A DNA stretch of 64,000 nt, taken from assembly GCA_963829545.1 (NCBI GenBank), contig CAWHIX010000016.1, forward strand, positions 19,233 through 83,232. Reading direction: 5' to 3'. Positions 46,872 through 58,092 of this stretch are shown one piece after another. The notes beneath the pieces were generated by a model. It saw only the letters and a program-made list of their open reading frames with translations, did no database searches and was not told the origin of the DNA. Numbering within the stretch: position 1 is the stretch's first letter; each line of letters begins with the position of its first letter. Source of the DNA: JAXGXJ01 sp963829545. GTDB taxonomy: Bacteria; Actinomycetota; Thermoleophilia; RBG-16-64-13. The translations under genes were made by a program, and so were the position numbers.

Positions 46872-48053
46872 ATGCGGCCGTCGCTTCCCTCGTCGTCTCC
46901 CGGGGCCGGTCTGGGCGGCGGCCATGTCGAGAGCCCCGCGTTTGCGCGCCAAAGACCGGACCGGAAGCTCGCGATAAGTCCGGAACGCTGCGTCAACATA
47001 CTCGACACTCTGCAGGAGATCGGCCGCGCGACCGCCGACATGGAGGGCTGCGCCCGTCTGCTCGCATGTGTGGCGGACGAGGTCGGCGCGGAACAGGGGG
47101 TCCTGATTCTCTGCAACCCCCTCACGGAACGGTTGGAGTTCGTCGTCCACAACCAGGACCCGGCGTTCCCTCGTCTGTACGGCGACTACTTCTGCGACCT
47201 CGACCCCACAGGCCTGCCCGAGTACATCAAGGGCAAACACTCGCTCCCGGCTTCCTCGACCGGATTGGCCGTGTTCGACCTCAACGACGTGCTGGACTAC
47301 GGGACGTTCATGTCCAGCGAGTTCTACAACGATTTCTGGCGAAGCGGCGGGATCTACCACGATCTGGTGGCGTTCATGTCGGCCACGCCGCTGGCGCGCG
47401 GAGCCTTATGCCTGCACCGAGCCAAGCAGCGAGACCCCTTCTCGTCTGAAGAGACGGCCATCGTGGAGATGATCGCACCGTTTGTAGGCAACCACCTGGA
47501 GAAGATGGTCTCCGCCAGCGTGTTGTCGGTCCTGCGGACCGCCGAAGAGAAGGGCGTCATCGTCTGCGATTCCCGCGGCAGGGTGCTCTACTGCAACGAC
47601 ATCGCTCGCGACCTGTGCTCCACCTTCGGTCAGGAAGACGGCCGCTCCCGGTTGGTCGAGGAGGTGTCGCCGGATGCGGGAGTGGCTTCGTTCGTGGGAT
47701 ACGCGCTGAGCAACCCCGACCGGCTGGCCGAGGAGTGCGACATAGGCGTGAGCTCGCGCGATGTGACCCTCGACAACGGGAGCCCCGGCCGGATCATCAC
47801 CCTGGAGTCGCGCGGTACCGTCGACCGGCGTTGGACGAAACCGCTGAAGGAGCGTTTCGCGCTGAGCGACCGCGAGATCGAGGTCCTCGACCGGCTGATC
47901 GCGGGGGGGACCAACAAGGAGATCTCCCAGGCTCTGTTCATCGCCGAATGCACGGTCAAGAAACACATCCAAAGCATCGGTGCCAAAGTCGGGGCGCACA
48001 CGCGGACCTCGATCGCCCACACCGTCCGCCACGAGCTGGGCCTCACCCCCTGA
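46872..48053 (+). CDS. LuxR-type regulator with N-terminal GAF-like sensor
   Basis: 393 residues. A GAF-like domain spans about residues 45-200 (TLQEIGRATADMEGC, AEQGVLILCNPL, AKQRDPFSSEETAIVEM), then a PAS-like piece (GVIVCDSRGRVLYCNDIA), then the C-terminal LuxR helix-turn-helix (FALSDREIEVLDRL, GGTNKEISQALFIAECTVKKHI). No ribosome site precedes the ATG, and the first 20 residues may be too long. It is the first gene of the plus-strand island and most likely controls it. Confidence 0.85.
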   Translation: MRPSLPSSSPGAGLGGGHVESPAFARQRPDRKLAISPERCVNILDTLQEIGRATADMEGCARLLACVADEVGAEQGVLILCNPLTERLEFVVHNQDPAFPRLYGDYFCDLDPTGLPEYIKGKHSLPASSTGLAVFDLNDVLDYGTFMSSEFYNDFWRSGGIYHDLVAFMSATPLARGALCLHRAKQRDPFSSEETAIVEMIAPFVGNHLEKMVSASVLSVLRTAEEKGVIVCDSRGRVLYCNDIARDLCSTFGQEDGRSRLVEEVSPDAGVASFVGYALSNPDRLAEECDIGVSSRDVTLDNGSPGRIITLESRGTVDRRWTKPLKERFALSDREIEVLDRLIAGGTNKEISQALFIAECTVKKHIQSIGAKVGAHTRTSIAHTVRHELGLTP

Positions 48054-48176
48054 GGCGCGCAGAATGGTACTTTCGGATACTTGCCGGTGACCCGGGCCTC
48101 TGGTGAGATGTAACCAGGGGTGGCGGGCGGGCCGTCATGCTGGCGGTCCGTGGCGCCGATCGGGAGGGCGAGCGAC

Positions 48177-49888
48177 TTGAAGCTTTCGCCGTACTGCGAT
48201 CTAGTGTTCCTGAATGGCAACGTCGTGACGGTCGATGCACGCTTCTCCCTAGCTCAGGCAGTGGCCATCAGCGGGAATCGGATCGCCGCCGTCGGCAGTG
48301 ACGACCAGGTCAGGCCTCTCATCGGCAACAAGACCGCGGTCGTCGACCTCAAGGGCCGCACCGTCCTCCCCGGGATCAACGACTCTCACTCCCATACCGC
48401 CCTGTGGGCAGGGACCCGGCCCACCCTATGTTCTCGACCTTGCCTATCCCAGAGTGCGGTCCGTGAAGGACATCGTCGAGCAGGTCGGAGCGAAGGTGGC
48501 GACGACGCGACCGGCGAGTGGGTGCGCGGCATCGGCTGGGACGCGGGATACCTGGAAGAGTGCTCGCTGACCCCGGTTTCCGCCTGCACAAGGCGGATGC
48601 TCGACGCGGTGTCTCCGGACAACCCGGTCGCGCTCACCGACTTCTCCGTACACTCGGTGTGGGTAAACAGCAGGGCTCTGGAACTGGCTGGGATCGGACG
48701 CGATACGGTCGTTCCCATCGGGGGGGGCATGAGAAGGACCCGCGACGGGTGAGCCCACGGGTATGCTGCTGCGAGTTCGCCGCTGCGGAACGCGTGATGG
48801 GCCTCATCCCGCCGCTGACCAGGGCGCAGAAGAGAGAGGCGATCTATGCCGCTCTCGACGAGATGAGCGCTATGGGCATCACGAGCATGACAGAGCCGGC
48901 CCTCGGTCCGGGAGGCGATAGCTATCAAGGGGGGCTTCTGGGCTCGGAGTGCATCGGCTGTTATCAGGACCTGTTGGAGGAGGCGCGGCTGAAAGTCAGG
49001 GTGAACATCCTCTACCTTTTGGGCGGCTACGGCTCCTGCTCGCTCGCGGATCTCAAAGCCGGGATCCCGGCCTCGGCTTCCATTCCGGCTTCGGCAACGA
49101 GAAGCTCAAGATCGGCGGCATCAAGATCTTCGCCGACGGGATACCGCCCAACCGGACGGCCTGGGTGAGCAAGGAGTACATCGGTGGCGGCAACGGCAGC
49201 CTGGTCATCCCCGGGGTGTCGGACGAAGAACGCGTCGAGAGCTCGAGAGCATGATCGTCTATCGCCCACGCCCACGGCTTCCAGGTGGGGATCCACTGCA
49301 TCGGCGACCTGGCCATCGATGCGGCCATCAAGGGGTTCGTCAAGGCCGAGACCGAGGACCCGCGCGGCCTCCGCCACTACGTCATGCACGTGGACTTCAT
49401 CACCCCCGAGCAGGCGGCGACGGTGGCCGAGCACGGGTTCGGGGTGAACATCACGCCGACGCTTCCGTGGACCATCTCCGACATGAACGTGGACTTCCGT
49501 CGGCCTGGAGCAGGTCGAGAAGGAGTGGCCGTACCGGCTGGTAGTCGACGCCGGGTGCCACGTCGCCGCCAGTTCCGACGCCCCTTGCACCTACCCTCGT
49601 GGCTGCAGGGTGTGCAGTCCGCCGTGCTGCGAGAGTCAAAGGCGACCGGCAGGGTCTACAGCCCCGACCAGCGTTTGACGGTTGAAGAAGCCATCCGGAT
49701 GTACACACTGGGAGGGGCCTGGCAGGACCGCCAGGAGGGCATCAAGGGCTCGATTGTGCCGGGCAAGTTGGCCGATCTATGCGTCCTGGACCAGAACATC
49801 CTCACGGTGGATCCGCACGACATCACCGCCATCAGACAACGTAATGACCATCATGGACGGCAACGTCGTGTTCAGCAACGGGCTATAA
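48177..49888 (+). CDS. YtcJ-like amidohydrolase (amidohydrolase 3), first copy, many frameshifts
   Basis: About 570 residues across at least seven frame changes (near 48415, 48500, 48725, 49070, 49255, 49500 and 49840). TTG at 48177 follows GGGAGGG. Recognisable blocks are YCDLVFLNGNVVTVDA, TVLPGINDSHSHTALW (metal-binding HxH), EWVRGIGWDAGYLEE, IGGIKIFADGIPP (metal-bridging Lys region), GIHCIGDLAIDAA, ASSDAPCTYPRG and EEAIRMYTLGGAWQD. This family hydrolyses C-N bonds of amides, N-acyl amino acids or cyclic amides. It is paralogous to the gene at 55820. Confidence 0.8.
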
Positions 49889-50004
49889 TCGCAAGGGCGC
49901 CCGAGAATGCGCGTCGTTTCACCGGCAAGGAGGTGACCGAGAAGGAGGGCAACAGGTTCCGGGGAGAAACCAGCGTAGACGCAGCAAGCATTGTCAGGGG
50001 GAAC

Positions 50005-51317
50005 ATGATGCCAAGCAAGAAGGACTCTCGCACTACTGTGTGTCTTCGCGGTCCTCGCGGCGATGACGTTCGCCGTCGCGGCCTGCGGGGGCGACGAAGA
50101 GACACCACGACCACGGCCGGCTCCGCAGCACCGACACCACGGCAGCGCCCGGCACGACGCCGGCCGGGCCAGCGACCGCCGCCACCACCGGCGCGCCGAG
50201 CGGTGAGGCGAAGACCCTCAAGATCGGCACGATCATGCCGTCTGTCCGGCCCTCTCTCCGTGGTGGCTCTCGCGTTCACCCGCGGCTGGGAGATCTACGG
50301 CCGACGATGGTCAACAAGCCGGGTGGGGTCAAGATCGGCAACGACACCTACAAGATCGAGCTCATCAGCGAAGACAGCAAGGGCTCGGCGGAGGGTGCCA
50401 GTACTGCGGCGAGCAAGCTGGTGACCCAGGACAAAGTGGAGTTCGTCCTCGGCGCCATGCTGGAGGAGGAAATGGCGGCTATCAACGAGGTGACGGAACC
50501 GGCCGGCGTGTTGTACGCCACAGGCGAACATCAACATCCCGGGTCGCGCCAGCAGGATGTCTCGGCCGACAAGACCTCTCCGGTCCGTCCGTTCATCAAC
50601 CACGACGACAACCAGCCGATCGACCTCGACTACCTCCGGAAGACCTATCCGAAGGCCAAGAAGATCGCCGTCTCGGCTCCCGACATCGGCTATGAAGGGA
50701 TGATCGAGCATGCTGACGGCGCAAGCGACCGCCCGCGGGATGGAGGTAGTAGCGGTGGAGAAGTGGCCCTGGGGCACCACGGACTTCGTCCCGATGATGA
50801 CCAAAGCTCAACGCGGCGAAGCCCGACGTCATCTGGGCGATGGTCAGCGGGCAGGCGAACGACCAGCTGAAGGCGGCGCGTCAGCTCGGCTTCAAGGGCC
50901 CGTTCGTGTCGAACTCGCCCCTGGGCGCCGACGTCTTCGTCGTGACGGTCCAAGACCCCGCCATGCTCACCGACGTGATCGTGCAACAGCGTGGACGTCA
51001 CCCACCCGACCCCGGAGATCCAGAAGCTCATGGACGCCTGGGAGGCCAAGTGGCCGAACGACCCGTTCATCTCCGACGCCGTGCACGCCTATGACATGCC
51101 GTGGGTGATGATCCAGGTCATGCAGAAGGCGGGGTCGATCGACTGCGGCAACGGTCGTGAAGACCATGGAGGGCATGACCATGCCGGCGACCTCCAGACG
51201 CTGGAGGGCGCCGGGTACATGGGTGGCGGACCCGGTTCGGCGTGAACCGGGTGCTTTACAGGCCCTATCCCGATCACCCGCATCATGAACGGCGTGGCTG
51301 AGTTCATCGGATTCTGA
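50005..51317 (+). CDS. Branched-chain-type ABC transporter substrate-binding lipoprotein, frameshifted
   Basis: About 437 residues. ATG at 50005 after CAGGGGG. The signal and lipobox (FAVLAAMTFAVAACGG) appear in another frame than the start. A Thr/Ala/Pro linker follows, then the LivJ-like two-lobed domain: LKIGTIMPS, KIELISEDSKGSAEGA, LVTQDKVEFVLGAM, VIWAMVSGQANDQLKAA, FVSNSPLGADVF, PWVMIQVMQKAGS, ending RIMNGVAEFIGF. At least six frame changes. It feeds the importer encoded downstream. The ligand is unknown; Liv-type proteins bind amino acids, amides, urea or aromatic acids. Confidence 0.8.
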
Positions 51318-51471
51318 GCAGCCGGTTGCCGAGTAGCGGTCCGGTTATGCAATACTCGTGCAAGTGTCAAGAGAGCTGTAGAGTAGGGGAGGCCGGTCCA
51401 GACAGCCCGGGCGGTGCGACCGCGCCGGCAGCTGGAGACCGGCCTCCCCCTCGATCTGCCAAGGAGCCTGG

Positions 51472-52342
51472 TTGAACTCGCTCAATCTCTGGTTGCAGGC
51501 GATCGTCAACGGGATAGCCCTGGGCTGGCTCTACGTATTGATGGCCTTGGGCCTCACGTTGATCCTGAGCATCATGGGCATCCTCCAGCTCGCCCACGGC
51601 GAGATCTACATGCTCGGGGCGTTCGCCGTGTACTACCTTGTCGGACGGGGGCTGGGCCTCTATCCGGCGATCGCTGTCGGCATGGTCATGATGGCGGCCT
51701 TCGGGATCGCGTTGGAGCGAGGGCTGTTCCGAGCCCGACCTGGCCGAGACGTCGTGCTCAGCTCCATCGTCATATCCACCGGGCTTGACCCTGATACTGT
51801 CCAGCGCGGTCGGTCGTCGGATTCGGCCTCTACACCAAGAGCCTCCCGCTTCTCATCTCAGGGCTCGTTCGAGCATCTTTGGAGCCGCGGTCCCCAAAGA
51901 CCGCATCCTGGCGATCGGCTTCTCGGTGCTCGCTCTGCTGATCCTGTACGCGTTCCTGAAACGGACCCGGCTGGGCTTGGCAATGGTGGCGAGCGCCCAG
52001 AACCGCGAAGGCTCCTTCCTCAAAGGCATCAATCCCAACAGGATGTCCATGTCGGCCATGGCCATCGGCTGTGCTCTCGCCGCACTCGCCGGCGCCTTGG
52101 CCGGCTCCATCCTGCAGCTGCAGCCCTACATGGGCGGACTACCCATGATCAAAGGTCTCGTGATCATCGTGCTGGGTGGCCTGGGCAGCATCCCCGGAGC
52201 GGTGATCGGAGGTCTGATCCTGGGTCTCATCGACGGCATCGTGCCCGTGTTCTTCGGCCCGGCAGTGGCGTCGGTGGCTCCGCTTGTCATCGTCATCCTG
52301 GTGTTGCTGTTCAGACCCAAGGGACTGCTCGGCCATGAGTAG
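51472..52342 (+). CDS. livH: Branched-chain-type ABC transporter permease (LivH), frameshifted
   Basis: About 289 residues. TTG at 51472 lies six bases after AAGGAG. Membrane helices begin LQAIVNGIALGWLYVLMALGL; ILQLAHGEIYMLGAF is the family signature. The frame changes near 51785 and again near 51880. The second part has SMSAMAIGCALAALAGALAG and VIIVLGGLGSIPGAVIGG, the typical LivH end, then LLFRPKGLLG. Confidence 0.88.
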
Positions 52343-52350
52343 GAGCGGAC

Positions 52351-53420
52351 GTGGCCAAGATCGTCCTGTGGGTCGCGATCGTCGTGATCGCGTTCCTGAT
52401 GCCCCAGACTTCTCGGCGGCAACCAGTACTGGCTGACCGTCCTGGCCTTGCTTGCCATCAACGTGTTGCTGGTGAGCAGCCTCCGCAGCGTGACCCTGAT
52501 CAACGAGATCTCGCTCGGCCAGGTGGGCTTCGCCATCATAGGAGCCTTCACCCATGCCACCCTCATGATGAAGGGGGGCTTCTCGTTCTGGCCGGCGCTG
52601 ATCTCAGCGGCTTGTTCTCGGCCTTCATAGCCCTGTTGCTGGCCTATCCCTTCCTGAAGGTCAAGGGGATCTACTTCTCGATCCTCACTCTCCTCACTGC
52701 CGAGACGTTCCGTTTGGTCGCCTTCTATCTGGAACTCTCTCACCGGCGGCCCGCTGGGGCTCACCGGGGTGCCGGGCCCTGGAACACAGAACGTCCCGTT
52801 CCTCGGCGTGAGATCGATTTCGACAGGCCCTACAACTACTACTACATCGCCGTCGGCGTGGTTCTGATCGCCCTGCTCATCCTCTACTACTTCGAGCGCG
52901 CCTACATCAGTTTCCAGTGGAGGGCCATCAGGGACGACAACACTCTGGCGGGCGCGGTGGGCATCAACGTCATCGGCTACAAGATGGTGAACTTCGTCCT
53001 CGCCGCCTTCATGGCGGGCATCTCGGGGGCGCTGTTCGCCTCCTACCAACACAATCTGAGCGCGCGACGCCACGTCCCGCTTCGGCGTGACCATGTCGAT
53101 CTATCTGCTGGTGTACATGGTGGTGGGGGGCAAGGACTACTTCATCGGCCCGCTCGTGGGCACGACGGTTCTCACCCTGCTGGCCGAGAACACTCGTTCC
53201 ATGCAGCAATACCAGCCGATGATCACCGGCGCCATCGCCATCGTCGTCATGCTCTTCATGCCGATGGGTCTCGGTGGGACTTCCCGCCCAGATCCAGAAG
53301 TGGAGGCGGGGAGGACGCCCGGGACCGACGGCGCCGGTCCCAGGCCGGAGGCGGTCGTCGCCGGGCTCGCGCCGGATGAGGCGGTCGCTCTCGCGCGGCG
53401 ACGAGCGGGGGCGAGGGGTG
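52351..53420 (+). CDS. livM: Branched-chain-type ABC transporter permease (LivM), frameshifted
   Basis: GTG at 52351, nine bases after livH. Segments in order are IVLWVAIVVIAFLMP, LLAINVLLVSSLRSVTLINE, SLGQVGFAIIGAFTHA, YPFLKVKGIYFSILTLLTAE, VGVVLIALLILYYFER, WRAIRDDNTLAGAVGINV (the family motif for the ATPase contact), AFMAGISGALFASYQ and YLLVYMVVGGKDYFIGPLVG. Frame changes near 52405, 52615, 52740 and 53075. The exact end cannot be resolved; 53420 is placed just before the livG start. Confidence 0.85.
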
Positions 53421-54208
53421 ATGGCAATGGTCTCTGCTCGAGGTCAAGCATGTCAGCCGGCACTTCGGGGGACTGGCCGCGGTCAACCAGGTCGACGTGG
53501 TCGTCGACGAGGGAGAGATCCTAGGGCTCATCGGCCCCAACGGCGCGGGCAAGAGCACTCTACTCAACCTGATCGACGGTACTCTCCGCGTCTCGTCGGG
53601 GACGATCATCTTCAGGGGTCACGACATCACCCGCTACCCGCCTCACCGGCGGGCCCATCTGGGCATAGCGCGGGTGTTCCAGAAGAACGCACTGTTCAAG
53701 AGCATGACCGTGCTCGAGAACGTTATGGCCGGCTCGTACCTGCGGACACAGCACGGGCCTTGGGCGGTGATCGGAAGGAGCTTCGAGCACGTCAGAAGGC
53801 AGCCGGAAGTCGTTGACGCGCTGTATGGAGCTACTGGGATTCGTCGGCCTGGCGGACAAGGCGGACGAGCTGTGCACCAATCTGCCCCATGGCAGTCAGC
53901 GGGAGTTGTGCGTGGCGGTGGCGCTCGCCTCCGACCCCACCCTGCTGCTGCTGGACGAGCCGCTCACCGGCATGAACGCCGAGGAGACGGCCTCGATGAT
54001 CGGGATCATCAAGAACCTCAACAGCTCGACGGGGACGACCGTCATCGTAGTCGAGCACAACGTGCGTGCTGTCCTGGGGCTTTGCGCCAGAAGCGTCGTG
54101 CTCAACTACGGTCAGAAGCTGGTCGAGGGGACCCCACGCGCATGCGTGGCCGATCCGGCAGTCATCGAGGCCTATCTGGGGAGCCGACTCCGATGTGGTT
54201 TGAGATAA
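53421..54208 (+). CDS. livG: Branched-chain-type ABC transporter ATPase (LivG), frameshifted
   Basis: About 262 residues. ATG at 53421 (or 53427) after GCGAGGGG. LLEVKHVSRHFGGLAAVNQV, Walker A GPNGAGKSTLL, HLGIARVFQKNALFKSMTV (Q-loop), signature LPHGSQRELCVAVALA (a variant of LSxGQQ), Walker B LLLLDEPLTGMN and VVEHNVRAV. Frame changes near 53433 and 53815. The last 16 bp overlap livF. Confidence 0.87.
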
Positions 54209-54902
54209 GGGACCTGGCCGTCCGGTACGAAGGGGCGGAGGTGGTCAAGGGCGTCTCCATGCATCTCGAGCAGGGCGAGATCGTGACACTGATCGGCAGC
54301 AACGGGGCGGGCAAGTCGACCATCTTGAGGGCCATATCCGGGCTAAAGGCTCCGGCCAGAGGGGAGATCTGGTTCGACGGCGTCGCGCGTCGACGGCCAG
54401 AAGCCCCAGAGCATCGTCAAGATGGGCATCGTCCAGGTCCCGCAGGACAGAGGTCTGTTCCCGTACATGTCGGTGGCCGAGAACCTCAAGATCGGCGCCT
54501 ACCTGCGGAAGGACCGCAAGGAGACCAGCCAAGGATCTGGAAGAGATCCTCGCCCACTTTCCTCGGCTCAGGGAGCGTGCCCGGCAGCAGGCTTCCACGC
54601 TGAGCGGAGGGGAGCAGCAGATGCTCGCGATAGCCACGGCGGTCATGTGCGGGCCTCGCGTCCTCCTGCTGGATGAGCCCTCGATGGGGCTGTCGCCGCT
54701 GATGGTCACCGAGATCGCCAAGATCATCCGGGAGATAAACGAGACGGGCACCACCGTACTGCTCGTTGAGCAGAACTCGCGGCTCGCGCTCAAGCTGGCC
54801 ATGAGGGCCTACGTGCTCGAGACCGGCGCATCGTGGTGGAAGGGTCGGCCGACGAACTGCATGCACAGCGAGCATGTCCGCAAAGCCTATCTGGGCGTCT
54901 AG
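54193..54902 (+). CDS. livF: Branched-chain-type ABC transporter ATPase (LivF), frameshifted
   Basis: About 236 residues. ATG at 54193 within the end of livG. IRDLAVRYEGAEVVKGVSM, Walker A GSNGAGKSTI, IVQVPQDRGLFPYMSVAENL, signature LSGGEQQMLAIATAV, Walker B VLLLDEPSMGLSPLMV and LLVEQNSRLALKLA. Frame changes near 54390, 54535, 54600 and 54825. It is the last gene of the importer set. Confidence 0.87.
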
Positions 54903-54952
54903 CCTTGAACGCGGCGTCGCGAGGGACACTGGGCATCAGCCGTCCAGGGGGG

Positions 54953-55758
54953 ATGGAGCGTGGACGCGGCTGGCGATAGGCCTCATTTTCGATCTGACCG
55001 ACAAAGTGGTGGTGGTGACGGGGGGCGGCTCCGGTTTGGGCCGGACCATCTGTGAGGCGGTGGCCGAATACGGGGCGGACGTCGTCTGTGTCGGCCGGTC
55101 GGCGGAGAAGCTCGACGGACACTGGAGAGGATCAGCGCGCTACGGAGCGCCGCAACCTGGCCATCGCTGCCGACGTTACCAGGCTCGGACGAAATCGAAG
55201 CGATGGTCGCGTCAGGATCAACCGACGAGTTCGGTCGCATCGACGTGTTCTTCGCCAACGCCGGGATCCGGGAGAAGAGCTTCGTGCTCATCCACGAGAA
55301 GCCGGTCGAGGACTGGGACGAGGTGATGGACGCCGACCTCAGGGCGGTGTTTCTGCAGATGAGGGCCGTGTTCCCGGTCATGATGGAGCGAGGCGGGAGC
55401 TTCATCACCACCTCGTCGGTGGGTGGGATGTGGCCGCTGGCCAAGACAAATGGGTCTACACGCAGACGGCGTATGCGGTGGCCAAGGCGGGGCTGATCAT
55501 GCTGACCAAGGCGGCGGCGCGGCAGTATGGTCCGTACGGGATACGGGTGAACAGCGATCTGCCCGGGCTATCACCGGACTCCGCTGACGCCGGCCCACGA
55601 AGTGCGAGGAAGTGGAGCGGACCATCGCGCGGCTGCTGCCTCTCGGGCGGTGCGGCATGCCGGAAGAGATGAAGGGGCTCGCTGTATGGTTGGCCTCCGA
55701 CGCCTCGAGCTTCGTCACCGGGCAGATCCTTATCGAAGATGGCGGATACCTCGCCTGA
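54953..55758 (+). CDS. Short-chain dehydrogenase/reductase (SDR), frameshifted
   Basis: About 268 residues. FDLTDKVVVVTGGGSGLGRT is the nucleotide-binding start; DVFFANAGIRE, FITTSSVGGM, the catalytic YAVAK and GQILIEDGGYLA follow in order. Frame changes near 55125, 55195, 55450, 55585 and 55655. The start is uncertain: ATG 54953 needs a shift shortly after it. It lies between livF and the second amidohydrolase on the same strand, so it probably oxidises or reduces a pathway intermediate. Confidence 0.82.
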
Positions 55759-55819
55759 GACCGGCGGGACAGGTAGTCGCTGTTTGGCCAGCCGAAGCGT
55801 CGAGAAGGGGGACCTTGAG

Positions 55820-57534
55820 ATGACTGTTTGTGCCGCAGATTCCATCTACGTTAACGGGAAGATAGTCACCGTCGACGCCGAGGATTCGATCGTCTCAGCG
55901 CTGGCGATCAAGGACGGCAAGATCCTGGCGGTCGGATCCGATGCCGAGATCGGGAGCTGGCGGGCCCCTCCACCCAGATGGTCGACCTAGCGGGCAAGAC
56001 CGTCCTGCCGGGGATCAACGACTGCCACATGCACGCGGCGCTCTTTGGGGGGATCCGGCCGCCCCTGACCGTCGACTGCGGCTATCCCGCGGTCAAGTCC
56101 ATAGAAGACATCAAGGCCGTCTGTCCGAGCGCGGGCGGCGGATCTCAAGCCGGGCGAATGGATCAGGGGCGCCGGCTGGAACGAGGGCTACCTCGACGAG
56201 TGCCTGGCCGACCCGTCGCGGCACATGACCCGCTGGGACCTCGACGAGGCCGCCCCGGATAACCCGGTATACCTGGTCTCGTTCACTCAGCACGAACTGG
56301 TGGCCAACAGCCGGGCGCTGGAGATCGCCGGGGTCGACCGGCGACACGCACGACCGAGCCGGGATCCGAGATAGTCAAGGACCGCTGCCACCGGTGAGCC
56401 CACCGGGCATGCTGCTCGAACTGCCGGCCGAGGGTCTGTCATGCGGGTGGTGCCGCAGTGGACCAGGGAGGACAAGCGCAACGCCATCACTGGCATGATG
56501 CAGGACCTGAACTCCCGGGGCATCACCAGTGCCACCGACGCGGCCTTGGGGCCCGGCGGCAGCGGCTTCCAGGGAGGGTTCTCGACGCGAGTGCATCAGC
56601 GTCTACAACGACCTTCACAACGAGGGCGCGTTGTCGGTGCGGATGAACATGCTGTATCTGTTCGGTACGTATGGCGCCATATCACTGGCGGATTTCGAGA
56701 AGAGCATCCCCGATATGGGCATCCACAGCGGCTTCGGTGACGAGTGGCTCAAGATCGGCGGGATCAAGCTGTTCGCCGACGGCGTCCCGCAGACCAAGAC
56801 CGCCTGGCTGGCACGAGGACTACCCGGACGGAGGAACGGCGGCCTGGTGCTGCCGGGCGCGACCGACAAGGAGCGCTGCGACAGAACTCGCCAAGATGGT
56901 CGGCGTATGCCCACAAGAACGGCTTCCAGTGTGCCATCCACGCCATCGGGGACCGGGCGATCGAGGCCTGCATCGACGCTTTCGTCCGGGCCCAGGAGCA
57001 GGACTCCCAGGGGTTGCGCCACTATCTGGTCCATTGCGACCTCATCACCGAGAAAGACATCCGGCGAGTGGCCGACTAACAACATCGGGGTCGGCGCCCA
57101 GCCGATCCTGAAGTGGGTGTTCTCCGACGACATGGATCAAGGCCATCGGTCTCAAGCGCTCGGAGTGGCAGTTCCCACTGCGGACGCTGCTGGATGCAGG
57201 CGTGCACGTGAGCCTCTCGTCGGACGCGCCGGTGACCAGCCCGATTGGCTGCAGGGAGTGGAGGCGGCCGTTGTGCAGGAGGTCGAAGGCCCGGGGACGG
57301 TACGCGGGCCCAAGCAGGCGATCACCGTCCGGGAGGCCATCCGTTGTACACCATGGGCGGCGCCTGGCAGGACCACATGGAAAAGCGCAAGGGCTCGCTG
57401 GAGCCGGGCAAGCTGGCGGACTTCTGCGTGCTCGACCGCGACATCCTCTCGGTCCCGAGCCGGAGGAGATCCACACCATCAACAACCTGGCGACCGTGGT
57501 CGGCGGGAGACTGGTGTACGAAGACGGTCTGTAG
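55820..57534 (+). CDS. YtcJ-like amidohydrolase (amidohydrolase 3), second copy, many frameshifts
   Basis: About 571 residues, same length as the copy at 48177. ATG at 55820 after AGAAGGGGG. Blocks: SIYVNGKIVTVDAEDS, TVLPGINDCHMHAALFGG (HxH), EWIRGAGWNEGYLDE, ALGPGGSGFQGG, FGDEWLKIGGIKLFADG, CAIHAIGDRAIEA, HVSLSSDAP and YTMGGAWQDHMEKRKG. At least nine frame changes. Both copies keep metal residues and share odd blocks such as SGFG and GGAWQD, so they arose by duplication. It may act on a second bond or a related substrate of the same pathway. Confidence 0.8.
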
Positions 57535-57544
57535 GGCTACGCCC

Positions 57545-57925
57545 CTATTGCGCCGGCTGGAACAGTTTGCTCACGATCCTCCACTGACCATCGGTCTTGA
57601 GCAGGTGGAAATAGTTGACAAAGCTCATGGTCCCGAAGAACCCGGTCTCTTCCAGGCGGCAACTCGCCGTCAGACCGGAGGTGTGGATATCGCGGACCTT
57701 GGCCTTGTACGGGGCTTTAGCCTGCTCCATCGAGGGGCGGGCGGCCAGATCGGCGAAGAACGGCTCGGGACTGCCCGTGATCAGGGTGTCGCCTAGGTAC
57801 CCGGACATGGCCGCTGCGGGGTGGAACAGAGTCTTCAGCGTCTCGACATCGGCGATGTAGACAGCGTCCACGTACCTCTCCATGAACCGCTCGATCTGGG
57901 GCTCGGGTGATTGATCGATGCTCAT
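57545..57925 (-). CDS. NTF2-like (SnoaL / lumazine-binding-like) protein
   Basis: 126 residues. ATG 57925 is preceded by GGAG. The pattern IERFMERYVDAVYIADVETLKTLFHP, a middle VRDIHTSGLTASCRLE and the end FVNYFHLLKTDGQWRIVSK is the cone-shaped NTF2-like fold. Such proteins act as small isomerases, hydrolases or binding proteins. The gene converges on the amidohydrolase island; a link to it is possible but unproven. It is intact. Confidence 0.75.
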   Translation of the reverse strand: MSIDQSPEPQIERFMERYVDAVYIADVETLKTLFHPAAAMSGYLGDTLITGSPEPFFADLAARPSMEQAKAPYKAKVRDIHTSGLTASCRLEETGFFGTMSFVNYFHLLKTDGQWRIVSKLFQPAQ

Positions 57926-57996
57926 TCTGTCTCCATTCTGGCTTTGATACTGTCGGACCGGCTGCGCGCGGCGGTCCAGATACCAGCTTACCGCGT

Positions 57997-58029
57997 GCGG
58001 GGGGCCGGGCGAAATGCCCGGCCCCCCGC
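57997..58029 (-). terminator. Strong hairpin downstream of the TetR gene
   Basis: A perfect 14-bp GC-rich stem (GCGGGGGGCCGGGC with its complement) closes around GAAAT. It lies 64 bp after the TetR stop on the minus strand, as expected for a terminator. Confidence 0.65.
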
Positions 58030-58092
58030 TGCTTGACTGCGCTGTCACGTTCGGCCAGGAAGACGCCGCGAAACGCGCGGTCCCGACGTGGT

